Below, piece after piece: positions 18,456-25,124 of a stretch of DNA of 48,041 bases (its first letter is position 1; the number at the start of each line of letters is the position of its first letter). Under the pieces are notes generated by a model. It saw only the letters and a program-made list of their open reading frames with translations. It made no database searches and had not been told where the DNA came from. The position numbers and the translations under genes were made by a program. This DNA is from JAXHUA01 sp034189695 (lineage in GTDB: Bacteria; Chloroflexota; Dehalococcoidia; E44-bin15), in contig JAXHUA010000165.1 of the NCBI GenBank assembly GCA_034189695.1, positions 1-48,041 of the forward strand. Reading direction: 5' to 3'.

Positions 18456-19422
18456 GGTTGGGGAGAACGTCGAGGTCCCAGCCGGAGACCTCGCCTGCCC
18501 TGAGACGGAAGCAGGCGCAGGCGGCGGTCATGGCGGCATTGTCGGTACACAGGATGGGGCTGGGGATGCTCAGCGGCAGCGGTGAGCGCTGTGCTACGGC
18601 CTGGCGAAGGGCCTGATTGGAGGCCACGCCGCCGCAGAGAAGGATGTGACGCGCGTCCGTCCTGAGGGCGGCATCCATGGTCTTGGTGGCCAGGACATCG
18701 ACCACCGACTCCTGAAAGCTGGCGGCGACATCGCTGGCGGATATGCCGTCCGTCTCCTGAACGAGGTGGAGCGTCGCCGTCTTCAGGCCGCTGAAGCTGA
18801 AGTCGTCGGTGCCCTTGAGCCAGGCTCGGGGCAGAGGGTAGCGTGCCGCGTCGCCGTGGCGGGCCGCCTGCTCAATGGCCGGACCGCCGGGGTAGCCGAG
18901 GCCGAGGATGCGGGCTACCTTGTCGAACGCCTCGCCCGCGGCATCGTCCCTGGTCCGGCCCAAGGGCTGATAGTCCCCATGCCCCTTCATCAGCAGCAGG
19001 TCGGTGTGTCCGCCGGAGACAATGAGGCACAGAGCGGGGAACTGCGGCTCGGGGCCCTCGAGCCAGTTGGCGTAGATGTGGGCCTCCAGGTGGTTCACGC
19101 CGATGATGGGCAGGTGCTGCGCCATGGCGACGGCCTTGGCCAGGTTCGCCCCCACCAGGAGGGAGCCGGCCAGGCCGGGCCCCACGGTGACGGCAATCGC
19201 ATCCAGGCCGCTCCACGTCGCTCCAGCCTGCGACATGGCGCTCTGAAGGATGGGGATGATGGCCAGCAGGTGCTGGCGAGACGCCACCTCGGGGACCACC
19301 CCTCCGTAGCGGGAGTGGATGTCGACCTGCGACGCGATAACGTTGGACAGGATGTGCGTGCCGTTCTCAACCACTGCGGCGGCCGTCTCGTCGCACGAGG
19401 TCTCGATGCCCAGAACCCTCAT
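18442..19422 (-). CDS. tsaD: tRNA N6-threonylcarbamoyladenosine transferase TsaD
   Basis: A 326-residue ASKHA-fold enzyme that transfers threonylcarbamoyl from its AMP adduct to A37 of ANN-decoding tRNAs, working with TsaB and TsaE. Landmarks: GIETSCDET at 5-13, the metal-binding HLEAH at 111-115 (H111, H115), VSGGHTDL, the GEAFDK segment and CGGVASN near the C-terminus. The length is normal for bacterial TsaD. The ATG at 19420-19422 is followed at once by the conserved N-terminus. The zinc-ribbon gene 85 bases upstream is on the same strand and may share its transcript. Confidence 0.97.
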   Translation of the reverse strand: MRVLGIETSCDETAAAVVENGTHILSNVIASQVDIHSRYGGVVPEVASRQHLLAIIPILQSAMSQAGATWSGLDAIAVTVGPGLAGSLLVGANLAKAVAMAQHLPIIGVNHLEAHIYANWLEGPEPQFPALCLIVSGGHTDLLLMKGHGDYQPLGRTRDDAAGEAFDKVARILGLGYPGGPAIEQAARHGDAARYPLPRAWLKGTDDFSFSGLKTATLHLVQETDGISASDVAASFQESVVDVLATKTMDAALRTDARHILLCGGVASNQALRQAVAQRSPLPLSIPSPILCTDNAAMTAACACFRLRAGEVSGWDLDVLPNLRLA

Positions 19423-19507
19423 CCGTAGTTCCCCCTCTGGTGAGCACTATAGCAAATGGGCGTCAGGGTGTAAAACGGGGCTGCGGTTCCAGGGGGAGGG
19501 GGTGTGG

Positions 19508-19717
19508 CTACCGGCCCGGGCCGTAACTGGGCGTGGGGAAGATGCGGCGGTACATGCGGCAGCGCTCGTTGGCGCAGGACCAACCGACGGTCCTGGAGAA
19601 GAGGAACAGCCTCCTGGCGCGCCTGGGATACACGTTCGGCGAGCCACAGTAGGGGCACAGGGGGCGGCCCCGTGGCTGCCTCCGTGCGGCGGCGTATTCC
19701 TCCTCCCTCTTGGGCAT
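19508..19717 (-). CDS. Small zinc-ribbon protein
   Basis: A 69-residue basic protein with one predicted zinc ribbon: C21/C24 in CPYCGS and C48/C53 in CANERC, with a hydrophobic turn between them. An AAGGTG site precedes the ATG at 19715-19717. The family is not recognised. Such small ribbons are often ribosome-, RNA- or transcription-associated, but nothing specific can be said. It lies upstream of tsaD and diverges from the YjbR gene. Confidence 0.65.
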   Translation of the reverse strand: MPKREEEYAAARRQPRGRPLCPYCGSPNVYPRRARRLFLFSRTVGWSCANERCRMYRRIFPTPSYGPGR

Positions 19718-19813
19718 CTCTTGTCACCTTCACGGGCCGCGGGCTCACCGGCAGCATACCCGGGGTGGGGCGTGGCGTCAACGTCATCCTCGGTTGCCGG
19801 GCCCCCACCGGCG

Positions 19814-19842
19814 TTGACGGCGGCGGGCGCGACCGGTACAGT
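19814..19842 (+). promoter_or_regulatory. sigma70-type promoter of the YjbR/MmcQ gene
   Basis: TTGACG at 19814-19819, a 17-bp spacer, and TACAGT at 19837-19842. It lies 45 bases before the chosen start of the downstream gene. Confidence 0.55.
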
Positions 19843-19886
19843 GGCGTCGACCAATCACGGACGCTCTGGTGGCTGGAGGTGACCCG

Positions 19887-20237
19887 GTGACACGCGAGGA
19901 GTTCCGCGAGTACTGCCTGTCCAAGAAGGGTGTGACCGAGGAGTTCCCCTTCGACATGGCGGTTGCGGTGTTCAAGGTGATGGGGAGGATGTTCGCCCTG
20001 GCGGACGTGGGCTTTACCCGCGTCAACCTCAAGTGCGAGCCACAGAGAGCCATGGAGCTGCGGGAGGCCTACGCCAGCGTTACGCCCGGGTACCACATGA
20101 ACAAGCGGCACTGGAACTCGGTCGCGGTGGACGGCTCAATAGAGGACCGATTGCTGCGTGCCTGGATAGACGATTCGTATGGACTGGTGGTGGGCAAACT
20201 CACCCGGGCGCAGCGGGAGCGCCTCGAGGCTTTGTAG
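19887..20237 (+). CDS. MmcQ/YjbR (DUF419) family protein
   Basis: A 116-residue member of the CyaY-like-fold MmcQ/YjbR family. The family pattern is clear: an N-terminal TREEFREYCLSKKGVTEEFPF, the central FALADV...VNLKCEP, the GYHMNKRHWNSV segment, and C-terminal LLRAWIDDSYGLVVGKL. Members have been proposed to bind DNA, but no firm role exists. GTG at 19887 is taken as start because GGAGGTG lies 5 bases upstream; a GTG six codons earlier is possible. The gene is expressed from its own promoter. Confidence 0.85.
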   Translation: MTREEFREYCLSKKGVTEEFPFDMAVAVFKVMGRMFALADVGFTRVNLKCEPQRAMELREAYASVTPGYHMNKRHWNSVAVDGSIEDRLLRAWIDDSYGLVVGKLTRAQRERLEAL

Positions 20238-20351
20238 ACGGTCAGGCATCGAGTGGCTTGGTCCGCCTCGGCGATTCGAGCTTTGTCAGCGTCTAGGGCG
20301 GATACGGCGCCGGTCCGCCGACCGGGCCTTCGGGCCGTGCGGCGACGGTCG

Positions 20352-20380
20352 ATTGACAAGGCAGCTGGAAGTGCCCACAA
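20352..20380 (+). promoter_or_regulatory. Promoter of the small Cys-rich protein gene
   Basis: TTGACA at 20352-20357, a 17-bp spacer, and CACAAT at 20375-20380 (4 of 6). The ATG at 20414 follows 33 bases later with a strong AGGGAGGAG site. Confidence 0.55.
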
Positions 20381-20413
20381 TGGAGCACGACCGCTGCGCA
20401 AAGGGAGGAGACA

Positions 20414-20680
20414 ATGCCGAGGAGAAGAAGCCATGAGGGTCTGGGGGTCGAGGGCCTGATGGCGGCCAGCGAGGACCAGAAGATGTGTGGTGGCTGCTGC
20501 CGCTTCTCGGCGGCATCCGGGCTGGGGGTGTGCGAGACACTGAAGAGGGGCTCCGACATAGCCGGCACGCCGCCGGTTTTCGTGCTTGAGGGGCTGGCTA
20601 GGTTCGAGACCGACGCCGGCGCCGACGCCAGCAAGTGCCGGTACTTCGAGGGGAAGTCAGAGCTCAGCTTCTCGTGCTGA
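20414..20680 (+). CDS. Small Cys-rich protein, possible metal or Fe-S binder
   Basis: An 88-residue protein not recognised as a named family. Six cysteines are seen: C25, C28, C29 (CGGCC), C40, C75 and C88, the last being the C-terminal residue. The CGGCCRF and KCRYFEG segments recall the small cluster-binding beta/gamma subunits of benzylsuccinate-synthase-like glycyl radical enzymes, but no radical enzyme gene is nearby, so the likeness is weak. A very good ribosome-binding site and a promoter support that it is a real gene. It stands alone between YjbR and the CoA-transferase gene. Confidence 0.65.
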   Translation: MPRRRSHEGLGVEGLMAASEDQKMCGGCCRFSAASGLGVCETLKRGSDIAGTPPVFVLEGLARFETDAGADASKCRYFEGKSELSFSC

Positions 20681-20891
20681 GCGCTGGTGCTCACCCGGGC
20701 GTGGGCTTGCTGAGTGCCGCGTTTGCCGGTCGGTGCGACTGATGTGAAGGTGAGACCGTGGAGCCGCGCCACGGGAGGGAAAGGCGTCCCTGCACGGGGG
20801 TAGCCGCTGGCTTCGTCTCGAACCGGTGACTGCGGCGCGGCTCTCGAGGGCCGTAGTCACCGCTGTCCGTCCATGCGCTGCTGTCATCGTA

Positions 20892-20920
20892 TTGATTCAG
20901 TCGGCGCTCGAATTTAGAAT
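20892..20920 (+). promoter_or_regulatory. sigma70-type promoter of the CoA-transferase gene
   Basis: TTGATT at 20892-20897 (4 of 6), a 17-bp spacer, and TAGAAT at 20915-20920 (5 of 6). Transcription would start near 20927, just before a strong hairpin. Confidence 0.55.
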
Positions 20921-20933
20921 GATCCTCAACGGG

Positions 20934-20970
20934 GAGGGCTGAGGTCGGTCAGGCGGCCGTCTCAGCCCTC
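20934..20970 (+). promoter_or_regulatory. Perfect hairpin at the 5' end of the CoA-transferase mRNA
   Basis: GAGGGCTGAG at 20934-20943 and its exact complement CTCAGCCCTC at 20961-20970, with a 17-base loop. It begins within about 10 bases of the predicted transcription start and ends 37 bases before the GTG start. It could be a 5' stabiliser or part of an attenuator; no competing structure was found by eye. Confidence 0.5.
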
Positions 20971-21007
20971 GTTCGACAGGATGACGATTGAAAGGAGAGA
21001 AAGGCAG

Positions 21008-22210
21008 GTGACATTGCCTCTTGCTGGCATCAAGGTGCTTGACATGACTCAGCATGCCTTTGGCCCGCGCGCGTCAGCATCGCTGGCCGAGATGGGGGCC
21101 GAGGTGATCAAGATCGAGAACGCTGCGGGCGGCGATCCGACCCGGGGTCTGGAGGACCTGAGGGGGGTGCCGGTTGGCAGCTTCAATCCCTATTACGAGC
21201 AGAACAACCGTGGAAAGAGGAGCATCGCCCTGAACCTGCGCGCCGACCGGGCGCGGGAGGTGGCGCACAAGCTGGTGGAGGGCTCCGACGTCTTCGTGAC
21301 CAACATACGCCTGGCCGCCCTGGAGCGGCTGGGAATGGACTACGAGACGCTGTCCAGGATCAATCCCGGGCTCATCTACACCGTCGGCACCGGCTGGGGG
21401 CTGAGGGGGCCGGCGCGGGACCGGGGCGCCTTCGAGGCCGCGGGTTTCACCGGCTCGGCGTTTGCCTCCAGCTTCGCCGAACCTGGCTCCCGTCCTCCAC
21501 TGTGTCCCCCGGCCGCGGGTGACTACATGGGATCGATGTTCCTGGCGTATGGCACCATGCTGGCGCTGTTTCACCGCCAGCGCACGGGTGAGGGACAGAT
21601 GGTGCACGCGTCTCTATTCGGCAGCTTCATATCGCTGGCGGCGTGTTGCGTGGACGTGTCGCTGGCGGCGGGGGAGGACATCTTCCTCGTGCCTCACGAG
21701 GAAGATGGTGCGTTCTACAGTATCTACAAGACCAGGGACGGCCGATGGATACAGCTCGCGCTGGTGCGGGACGAGCGTAGCTGGGCCGAGCTGTGTGAGG
21801 TCATGGAAATGCCTCACCTGATGGGCGACCGCAGGTTCGAGTCGGCGGAGGCGCGGGCGGAGAACAACGAAGCCGTGATGGCGATATTGGACGAGGCATT
21901 CCTGACCAGGGACCAGAGGGAATGGATCGCCCGCCTCGAGCGCTACAACTTCCCGTGGGCGCCGGTGCGGCACTTCACCGAGCTGGCCGAGGATCCGCAG
22001 GCGCTGGAGAATGGCTACATCGTGACGGTGGACGACGCGCAGGTCGGCGAGGTCAAGGTGGCTGGGCTTGCGGTCGAATTGAGCAGGACGCCCGGCAGGC
22101 TGGGGGCGAAGGCCCCCGAGCTGGGACAGCACACCGAGGACATCCTCCTCGAGCTGGGCTATAGCTGGGAGGACATAGCCGGGATGAAAGAGGAAGGCGC
22201 GATACTGTGA
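21008..22210 (+). CDS. Family III CoA-transferase (CaiB/BaiF)
   Basis: A 400-residue family III acyl-CoA transferase, which moves CoA between carboxylic acids through an enzyme-bound aspartyl intermediate. The N-terminus LPLAGIKVLDMTQ, the GAEVIKIE strand and the catalytic aspartate D172 in AAGDYMGS are all present. GTG at 21008 is chosen because AGGAGAG lies 8 bases upstream and the conserved sequence starts there; an ATG at 20981 would add nine residues but has only a weak site. The acid substrate is unknown; the convergent thiolase/DUF35 pair suggests acyl-CoA metabolism. Confidence 0.93.
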   Translation: MTLPLAGIKVLDMTQHAFGPRASASLAEMGAEVIKIENAAGGDPTRGLEDLRGVPVGSFNPYYEQNNRGKRSIALNLRADRAREVAHKLVEGSDVFVTNIRLAALERLGMDYETLSRINPGLIYTVGTGWGLRGPARDRGAFEAAGFTGSAFASSFAEPGSRPPLCPPAAGDYMGSMFLAYGTMLALFHRQRTGEGQMVHASLFGSFISLAACCVDVSLAAGEDIFLVPHEEDGAFYSIYKTRDGRWIQLALVRDERSWAELCEVMEMPHLMGDRRFESAEARAENNEAVMAILDEAFLTRDQREWIARLERYNFPWAPVRHFTELAEDPQALENGYIVTVDDAQVGEVKVAGLAVELSRTPGRLGAKAPELGQHTEDILLELGYSWEDIAGMKEEGAIL

Positions 22211-22247
22211 CCGTGATGGAACGCCAGAGGGAGAGGGGGAACGCGTC

Positions 22248-22541
22248 ATGACGCAGCAGGGGGATAGCGGCAAGAAGACGCCGGCGCAGAGCTTTGGTGA
22301 GATGTTCGAGGCGCTGGGGAACGCCATCGGGGAGATATTCAGAGACCCGGAGCTCCAGGAGAAGGCGAGGGGGTTTGGCAAGAGCGCCCGGGAGTCGGCG
22401 GAGTCGTTCGCCGGGAGGTTCAAGGACGAGGAGGTCAGGGAGAGGTTCCGGGAGGTGGGGAAGGCGGCGGAGGACTTCGGTCGCAGCGTAGCCGACCTGT
22501 TTGGCGAGGACAGAGAGAAGAAGGGTAAGGGCGAGTCCTAG
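22248..22541 (+). CDS. Small charged helical protein of unknown function
   Basis: A 97-residue hydrophilic protein, rich in Glu, Arg, Lys and Gly, predicted from composition to be mostly amphipathic helix. It has no cysteine, signal peptide or membrane segment. It has repeated FGxx.R.S.../F+-EEVRERFREVGKAA patterns reminiscent of apolipoprotein- or LEA-like helices. It follows the CoA-transferase by 37 bases with a GAGAGGGGG site, so the two are probably cotranscribed. No family is recognised. Confidence 0.65.
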   Translation: MTQQGDSGKKTPAQSFGEMFEALGNAIGEIFRDPELQEKARGFGKSARESAESFAGRFKDEEVRERFREVGKAAEDFGRSVADLFGEDREKKGKGES

Positions 22542-22542
22542 C

Positions 22543-22581
22543 GGCCTGCTGCAACGGCACGCCCGTGCCGGGGCAGCGGCC
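22543..22581. terminator. Bidirectional hairpin terminator between convergent genes
   Basis: A stepped stem: GGCC/GGCC outside, GCTGC (22548-22552) with GCAGC (22573-22577), a small internal loop, then CGGCAC (22555-22560) with GTGCCG (22565-22570) around a GCCC loop. It fills the 61-base gap between two converging genes. There is no T-run, so it may be a Rho-assisted or stabilising structure. Confidence 0.5.
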
Positions 22582-22602
22582 AGGGCCGCAACCCGATGTG
22601 GT

Positions 22603-23016
22603 TCAGACGGAGAAACCCAGGTAGGTCTTCCTGTCATCGCCGTCACCGCGCTCGATGAACTGCACGGTGAGAGGAATCCCGACCTCGATCGACTCCGGCT
22701 TACTGGCGTCAAGGCCCACGATGCGGGCGCTTATCTTGGGTCCCTCCTCGAGTTGAACGATGCCGGTGCAGTACGGATTGTCCCGGCCGTACCCCTCCTC
22801 AAGCATGGGCGTTGGCGCCACGGCTATGGTGGTGAAGGCGGCCAGCGTTCCGTTGCCCTTCATCTGCACCCACTCCATGCGATCGTTGTGGCAGGCAATG
22901 CAGATAGGCCGGGGCGGAAGGTACAGCGCGCCGCACTGCGTGCACCGCGACGCCATGAGCCTCCTCTCATTGAGGAACTGGTAGAAGGAAGCGCTGGTGA
23001 ACTCGCGATCCGGCAT
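22603..23016 (-). CDS. DUF35 zinc-ribbon / OB-fold protein (thiolase partner)
   Basis: A 137-residue protein with an N-terminal rubredoxin-like zinc ribbon (C25/C28 in CTQCG and C39/C42 in CIAC) and an OB fold (GNGTLAAFTTI...GIVQLEEGPKISARIVG). DUF35 proteins bind acyl-CoA or bridge to thiolases in archaea and several bacterial phyla; some work as a complex with an SCPx-type thiolase and HMG-CoA synthase. Here it follows the thiolase gene with a gap of four bases, so the two products very probably act as one complex. Confidence 0.9.
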   Translation of the reverse strand: MPDREFTSASFYQFLNERRLMASRCTQCGALYLPPRPICIACHNDRMEWVQMKGNGTLAAFTTIAVAPTPMLEEGYGRDNPYCTGIVQLEEGPKISARIVGLDASKPESIEVGIPLTVQFIERGDGDDRKTYLGFSV

Positions 23017-23020
23017 CGAC

Positions 23021-24292
23021 CTACCGCCTTTCGAAGATGTGCACCACGCAGGTGCCGCCGGTGGCGCCCAGGTTGTGGGTCAGCGCCACGCGTATGTCCT
23101 TCCCCGGTACCTGGCGCGGTCCGGCGGTGCCGCGCATCTGGTGCCATATCTCCATCACCTGGCCGGCGCCCGAGGCGCCGACGGGGTGTCCCTTGGACTT
23201 CAGTCCTCCCGACGTGTTGACCGGTTTGGGCCCGTCACGGGCGGTCAGCCCCTGCTCGACCGCCCTCGGGCCTTCGCCAGGCGCGAAGAAGCCCAGGTCC
23301 TCGGTGGCCACGATCTCGGCGATGGTGAAGCAGTCGTGGACCTCGGCTATCTGAATGTCCTCGGCGGCGACGCCGGCCATGTCGTAGGCCTGGCGGGCGG
23401 CTATCCTGGTGGCCTCGATTGAGGTAAGGTCGTGGCGCTCGTGCAGGGCGTGGTCGCTTGCCTGACCGCTGCCGGCAATGTGGATCGGGGCGTCGGTGAA
23501 GCGCGGTGCCACGTCGTCTGCCGCCAGCAGGAGACACACCGCCCCGTCGGTGATGGGGGAGCAGTCGAACAGCCTCATGGGCCAGGCGACCACGGGGTTG
23601 GCCTGCGGGTCGTGGAGGAAGTCCATCTCGTCCCGCCACGCCGGCACCGGCTGACCGCGCTCCTGAGCCCGCTTGATGCGGGCGTTCATGATATCCCTGA
23701 GGCTGCTGTTGAACTGCGCCTTGGGGTTGAGCGCTCCATTGGCATGGTTCTTCAGCGCCACCTGCATGAAATGCTCCGTGGTCGTCCCGTAGCGGTGCAT
23801 GTGGGCGGTGGCGATGGCGGCATAGAAGCCGGGGAAGGTGAAGCCGGCGGGCGCTTCGTAAATCACGTCGCTGGCGGCGGCCAGGGTGTCGGTCACCCTC
23901 TCGGTGGGCAGATTGGTCATCTTCTCCACGCCGCCGACGAGGACGACATCGTACAGGCCGGAGGCCACGGCGATGATGCCCTCTCTGAGGGCGACGCCGC
24001 TTGAGGCGCAGGCGTCCTCCAGTCTGGTGGCTGGCCGGGGCACCAGGCCGACCCAGTCGGCCATGATGGGGGCGGTGTGGGCCTGTCCCTCGAACAGGTC
24101 GCTCGACAGGTTGCCCAGGTAGAGCGCCTCAATCGTCTCGGTGTGGATGCCCCGGTCGACCGAGCCCTTCATCTCCTTGAAGGCTTCGACGAAGAGGTCA
24201 CGGCTCGACTTGTCCCTGAAGGCGCCGAACCTGGACATCCCCGCGCCGACGAGGGTGACGCCTCGTGCCAGCCTGCGTTGTCGTTCGATCAT
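23021..24292 (-). CDS. SCPx-type thiolase family protein (acetyl-CoA acetyltransferase)
   Basis: A 423-residue thiolase-superfamily enzyme. The nucleophile C95 lies in DACASSG; EVHDCFTIAE, GGLKSKGHPVGASG (general-base histidine) and the final HNLGATGGTCVVHIF mark the SCP2-thiolase-like subgroup. It would form or cleave a C-C bond between acyl-CoAs. The start is ATG at 24290-24292 (AGGATC site); the longer open frame upstream lacks thiolase sequence. Cotranscribed with the DUF35 gene downstream. Substrate unknown. Confidence 0.92.
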   Translation of the reverse strand: MIERQRRLARGVTLVGAGMSRFGAFRDKSSRDLFVEAFKEMKGSVDRGIHTETIEALYLGNLSSDLFEGQAHTAPIMADWVGLVPRPATRLEDACASSGVALREGIIAVASGLYDVVLVGGVEKMTNLPTERVTDTLAAASDVIYEAPAGFTFPGFYAAIATAHMHRYGTTTEHFMQVALKNHANGALNPKAQFNSSLRDIMNARIKRAQERGQPVPAWRDEMDFLHDPQANPVVAWPMRLFDCSPITDGAVCLLLAADDVAPRFTDAPIHIAGSGQASDHALHERHDLTSIEATRIAARQAYDMAGVAAEDIQIAEVHDCFTIAEIVATEDLGFFAPGEGPRAVEQGLTARDGPKPVNTSGGLKSKGHPVGASGAGQVMEIWHQMRGTAGPRQVPGKDIRVALTHNLGATGGTCVVHIFERR

Positions 24293-24316
24293 CAGATCCT
24301 GTGAACCTGCGGAATC

Positions 24317-24342
24317 GTGTCGGGGACGCGTGTCCCCGACAC
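24317..24342. repeat. REP-like palindrome
   Basis: GTGTCGGGGAC at 24317-24327 and its exact complement at 24332-24342, separated by GCGT. GGGGAC/GTCCCC hairpins of this kind are typical of REP sequences and of ends of IS200/RAYT-type elements. Only one copy is seen here and no transposase gene is near. It lies between the divergent thiolase and secreted-protein genes. Confidence 0.6.
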
Positions 24343-24430
24343 ATCGATTGTAGCAGCGCCCGGTGCGCGCGTCAAAGGGCCTTTTGCACAGCGGCGTGCC
24401 GCCATTGCGAGTCAATGGGTGGAGCGTCGC

Positions 24431-24477
24431 TTGACATACGACTATCGTGCATGTATAGTGGTGCACGTTTACGCGTA
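24431..24477 (+). promoter_or_regulatory. Strong promoter with downstream operator-like palindrome
   Basis: TTGACA at 24431-24436, a 17-bp spacer, and TATAGT at 24454-24459, the best promoter in the window. Just after it, at 24462-24477, lies TGCACG-TTTA-CGCGTA, which in reverse complement matches the palindromes at 5899-5914 and 17251-17266 (14 of 16 with the latter). The site covers the transcription start, so a bound repressor would block initiation. Confidence 0.65.
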
Positions 24478-24493
24478 CAGGAGGGTGCTCGCA

Positions 24494-25048
24494 ATGAGGG
24501 TTAGGCTGACGATCGCGGTGCTTGTCGGCGCAGTGGCCGTGTCCCTGTGGCTCTCGGGGGTTGCCAGTGCGGAGGAGACGGAGACGGTGAAGCCGGTGGT
24601 GTACGTGGTGGCAGAGTACGCGGGCAGCCTGGGTATGGATGGCGACATCGATGAGCAGGGCGTGATGGAGCTGGGCTTCGTGACGCCGGGGGGCGAGGCG
24701 GCGACGAAGACGCTGAACCTGAACGTGGGCGCCAATGCCGACTGGCGCCTCATGGTGACCACCACCCAGGACCTCACGGTCGGCGGGGGAGGGGTAAGCA
24801 TTCCCGCGGACGCATTCACGTTCACTTCGAGCGGTTGTGACGGCGCGACCTACGTGGAATCGGACACGCCTTTCCGTACGTCGGGCGACTCCGCTGGGGA
24901 GCAGGTTACCGTCGACGTGGTCACCGGCGGGCCCCAGACCGACGGCTGCGGCGTGGACGTGGTATACCGCCTGGAGGTGCCGGCGGCGCAGCCCGAGGGC
25001 TACTACTCGGCCGGCGACCACGTGTACACCCTGGTTGTGGGGGACTAG
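24494..25048 (+). CDS. Secreted beta-rich protein, unknown function
   Basis: A 184-residue secreted protein. The N-terminus is a clear signal peptide with likely cleavage after ASA at residue 26. The mature part is acidic, rich in Gly, Thr and Val, with alternating patterns suggesting a beta-sandwich, and two spaced cysteines (SSGCDG and DGCGVD) that may form a disulfide. The ATG at 24494 has an AGGAGG site and follows a strong promoter; the open frame upstream is non-coding. It lies before the membrane-anchored beta-sandwich gene, and the two probably form a surface pair similar in layout to WxL/DUF916 systems; this is only a resemblance. Confidence 0.75.
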   Translation: MRVRLTIAVLVGAVAVSLWLSGVASAEETETVKPVVYVVAEYAGSLGMDGDIDEQGVMELGFVTPGGEAATKTLNLNVGANADWRLMVTTTQDLTVGGGGVSIPADAFTFTSSGCDGATYVESDTPFRTSGDSAGEQVTVDVVTGGPQTDGCGVDVVYRLEVPAAQPEGYYSAGDHVYTLVVGD

Positions 25049-25102
25049 TCCCAGTCATAGGCAGCCAAAGGAAGAGGGCAGTCCCGCAGGGCCACTGCCC
25101 TC
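25041..25102. repeat. Two palindromes between the secreted-protein genes
   Basis: GGGACTAGTCCC (25041-25052) is a 12-base perfect palindrome that includes the stop codon of the first gene. A second hairpin has arms GAGGGCAGT (25074-25082) and ACTGCCCTC (25094-25102), 9 bp perfect, with an 11-base loop. They could partly terminate transcription and so lower expression of the second gene relative to the first. Confidence 0.5.
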
Positions 25103-25124
25103 CGTCTGTAAGTGGGGCAAGAGC

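Larger units (their letters stand above)
20681..21007 (+). other. Intergenic region with two hairpins and a promoter
   Basis: About 330 bases without a gene. A first hairpin (arms 20824-20835 and 20851-20862, one G-U position, 15-base loop) may end the upstream transcript, though no T-run follows. A promoter (20892-20920) and a second, perfect hairpin (20934-20970) then lead into the CoA-transferase gene. Confidence 0.5.

Noticed and set aside
24317..24490. Coding potential of the frame upstream of the secreted protein (starting at 24317)
   Set aside because: It covers the REP-like palindrome, promoter and operator; the signal peptide begins at ATG 24494 with an AGGAGG site.
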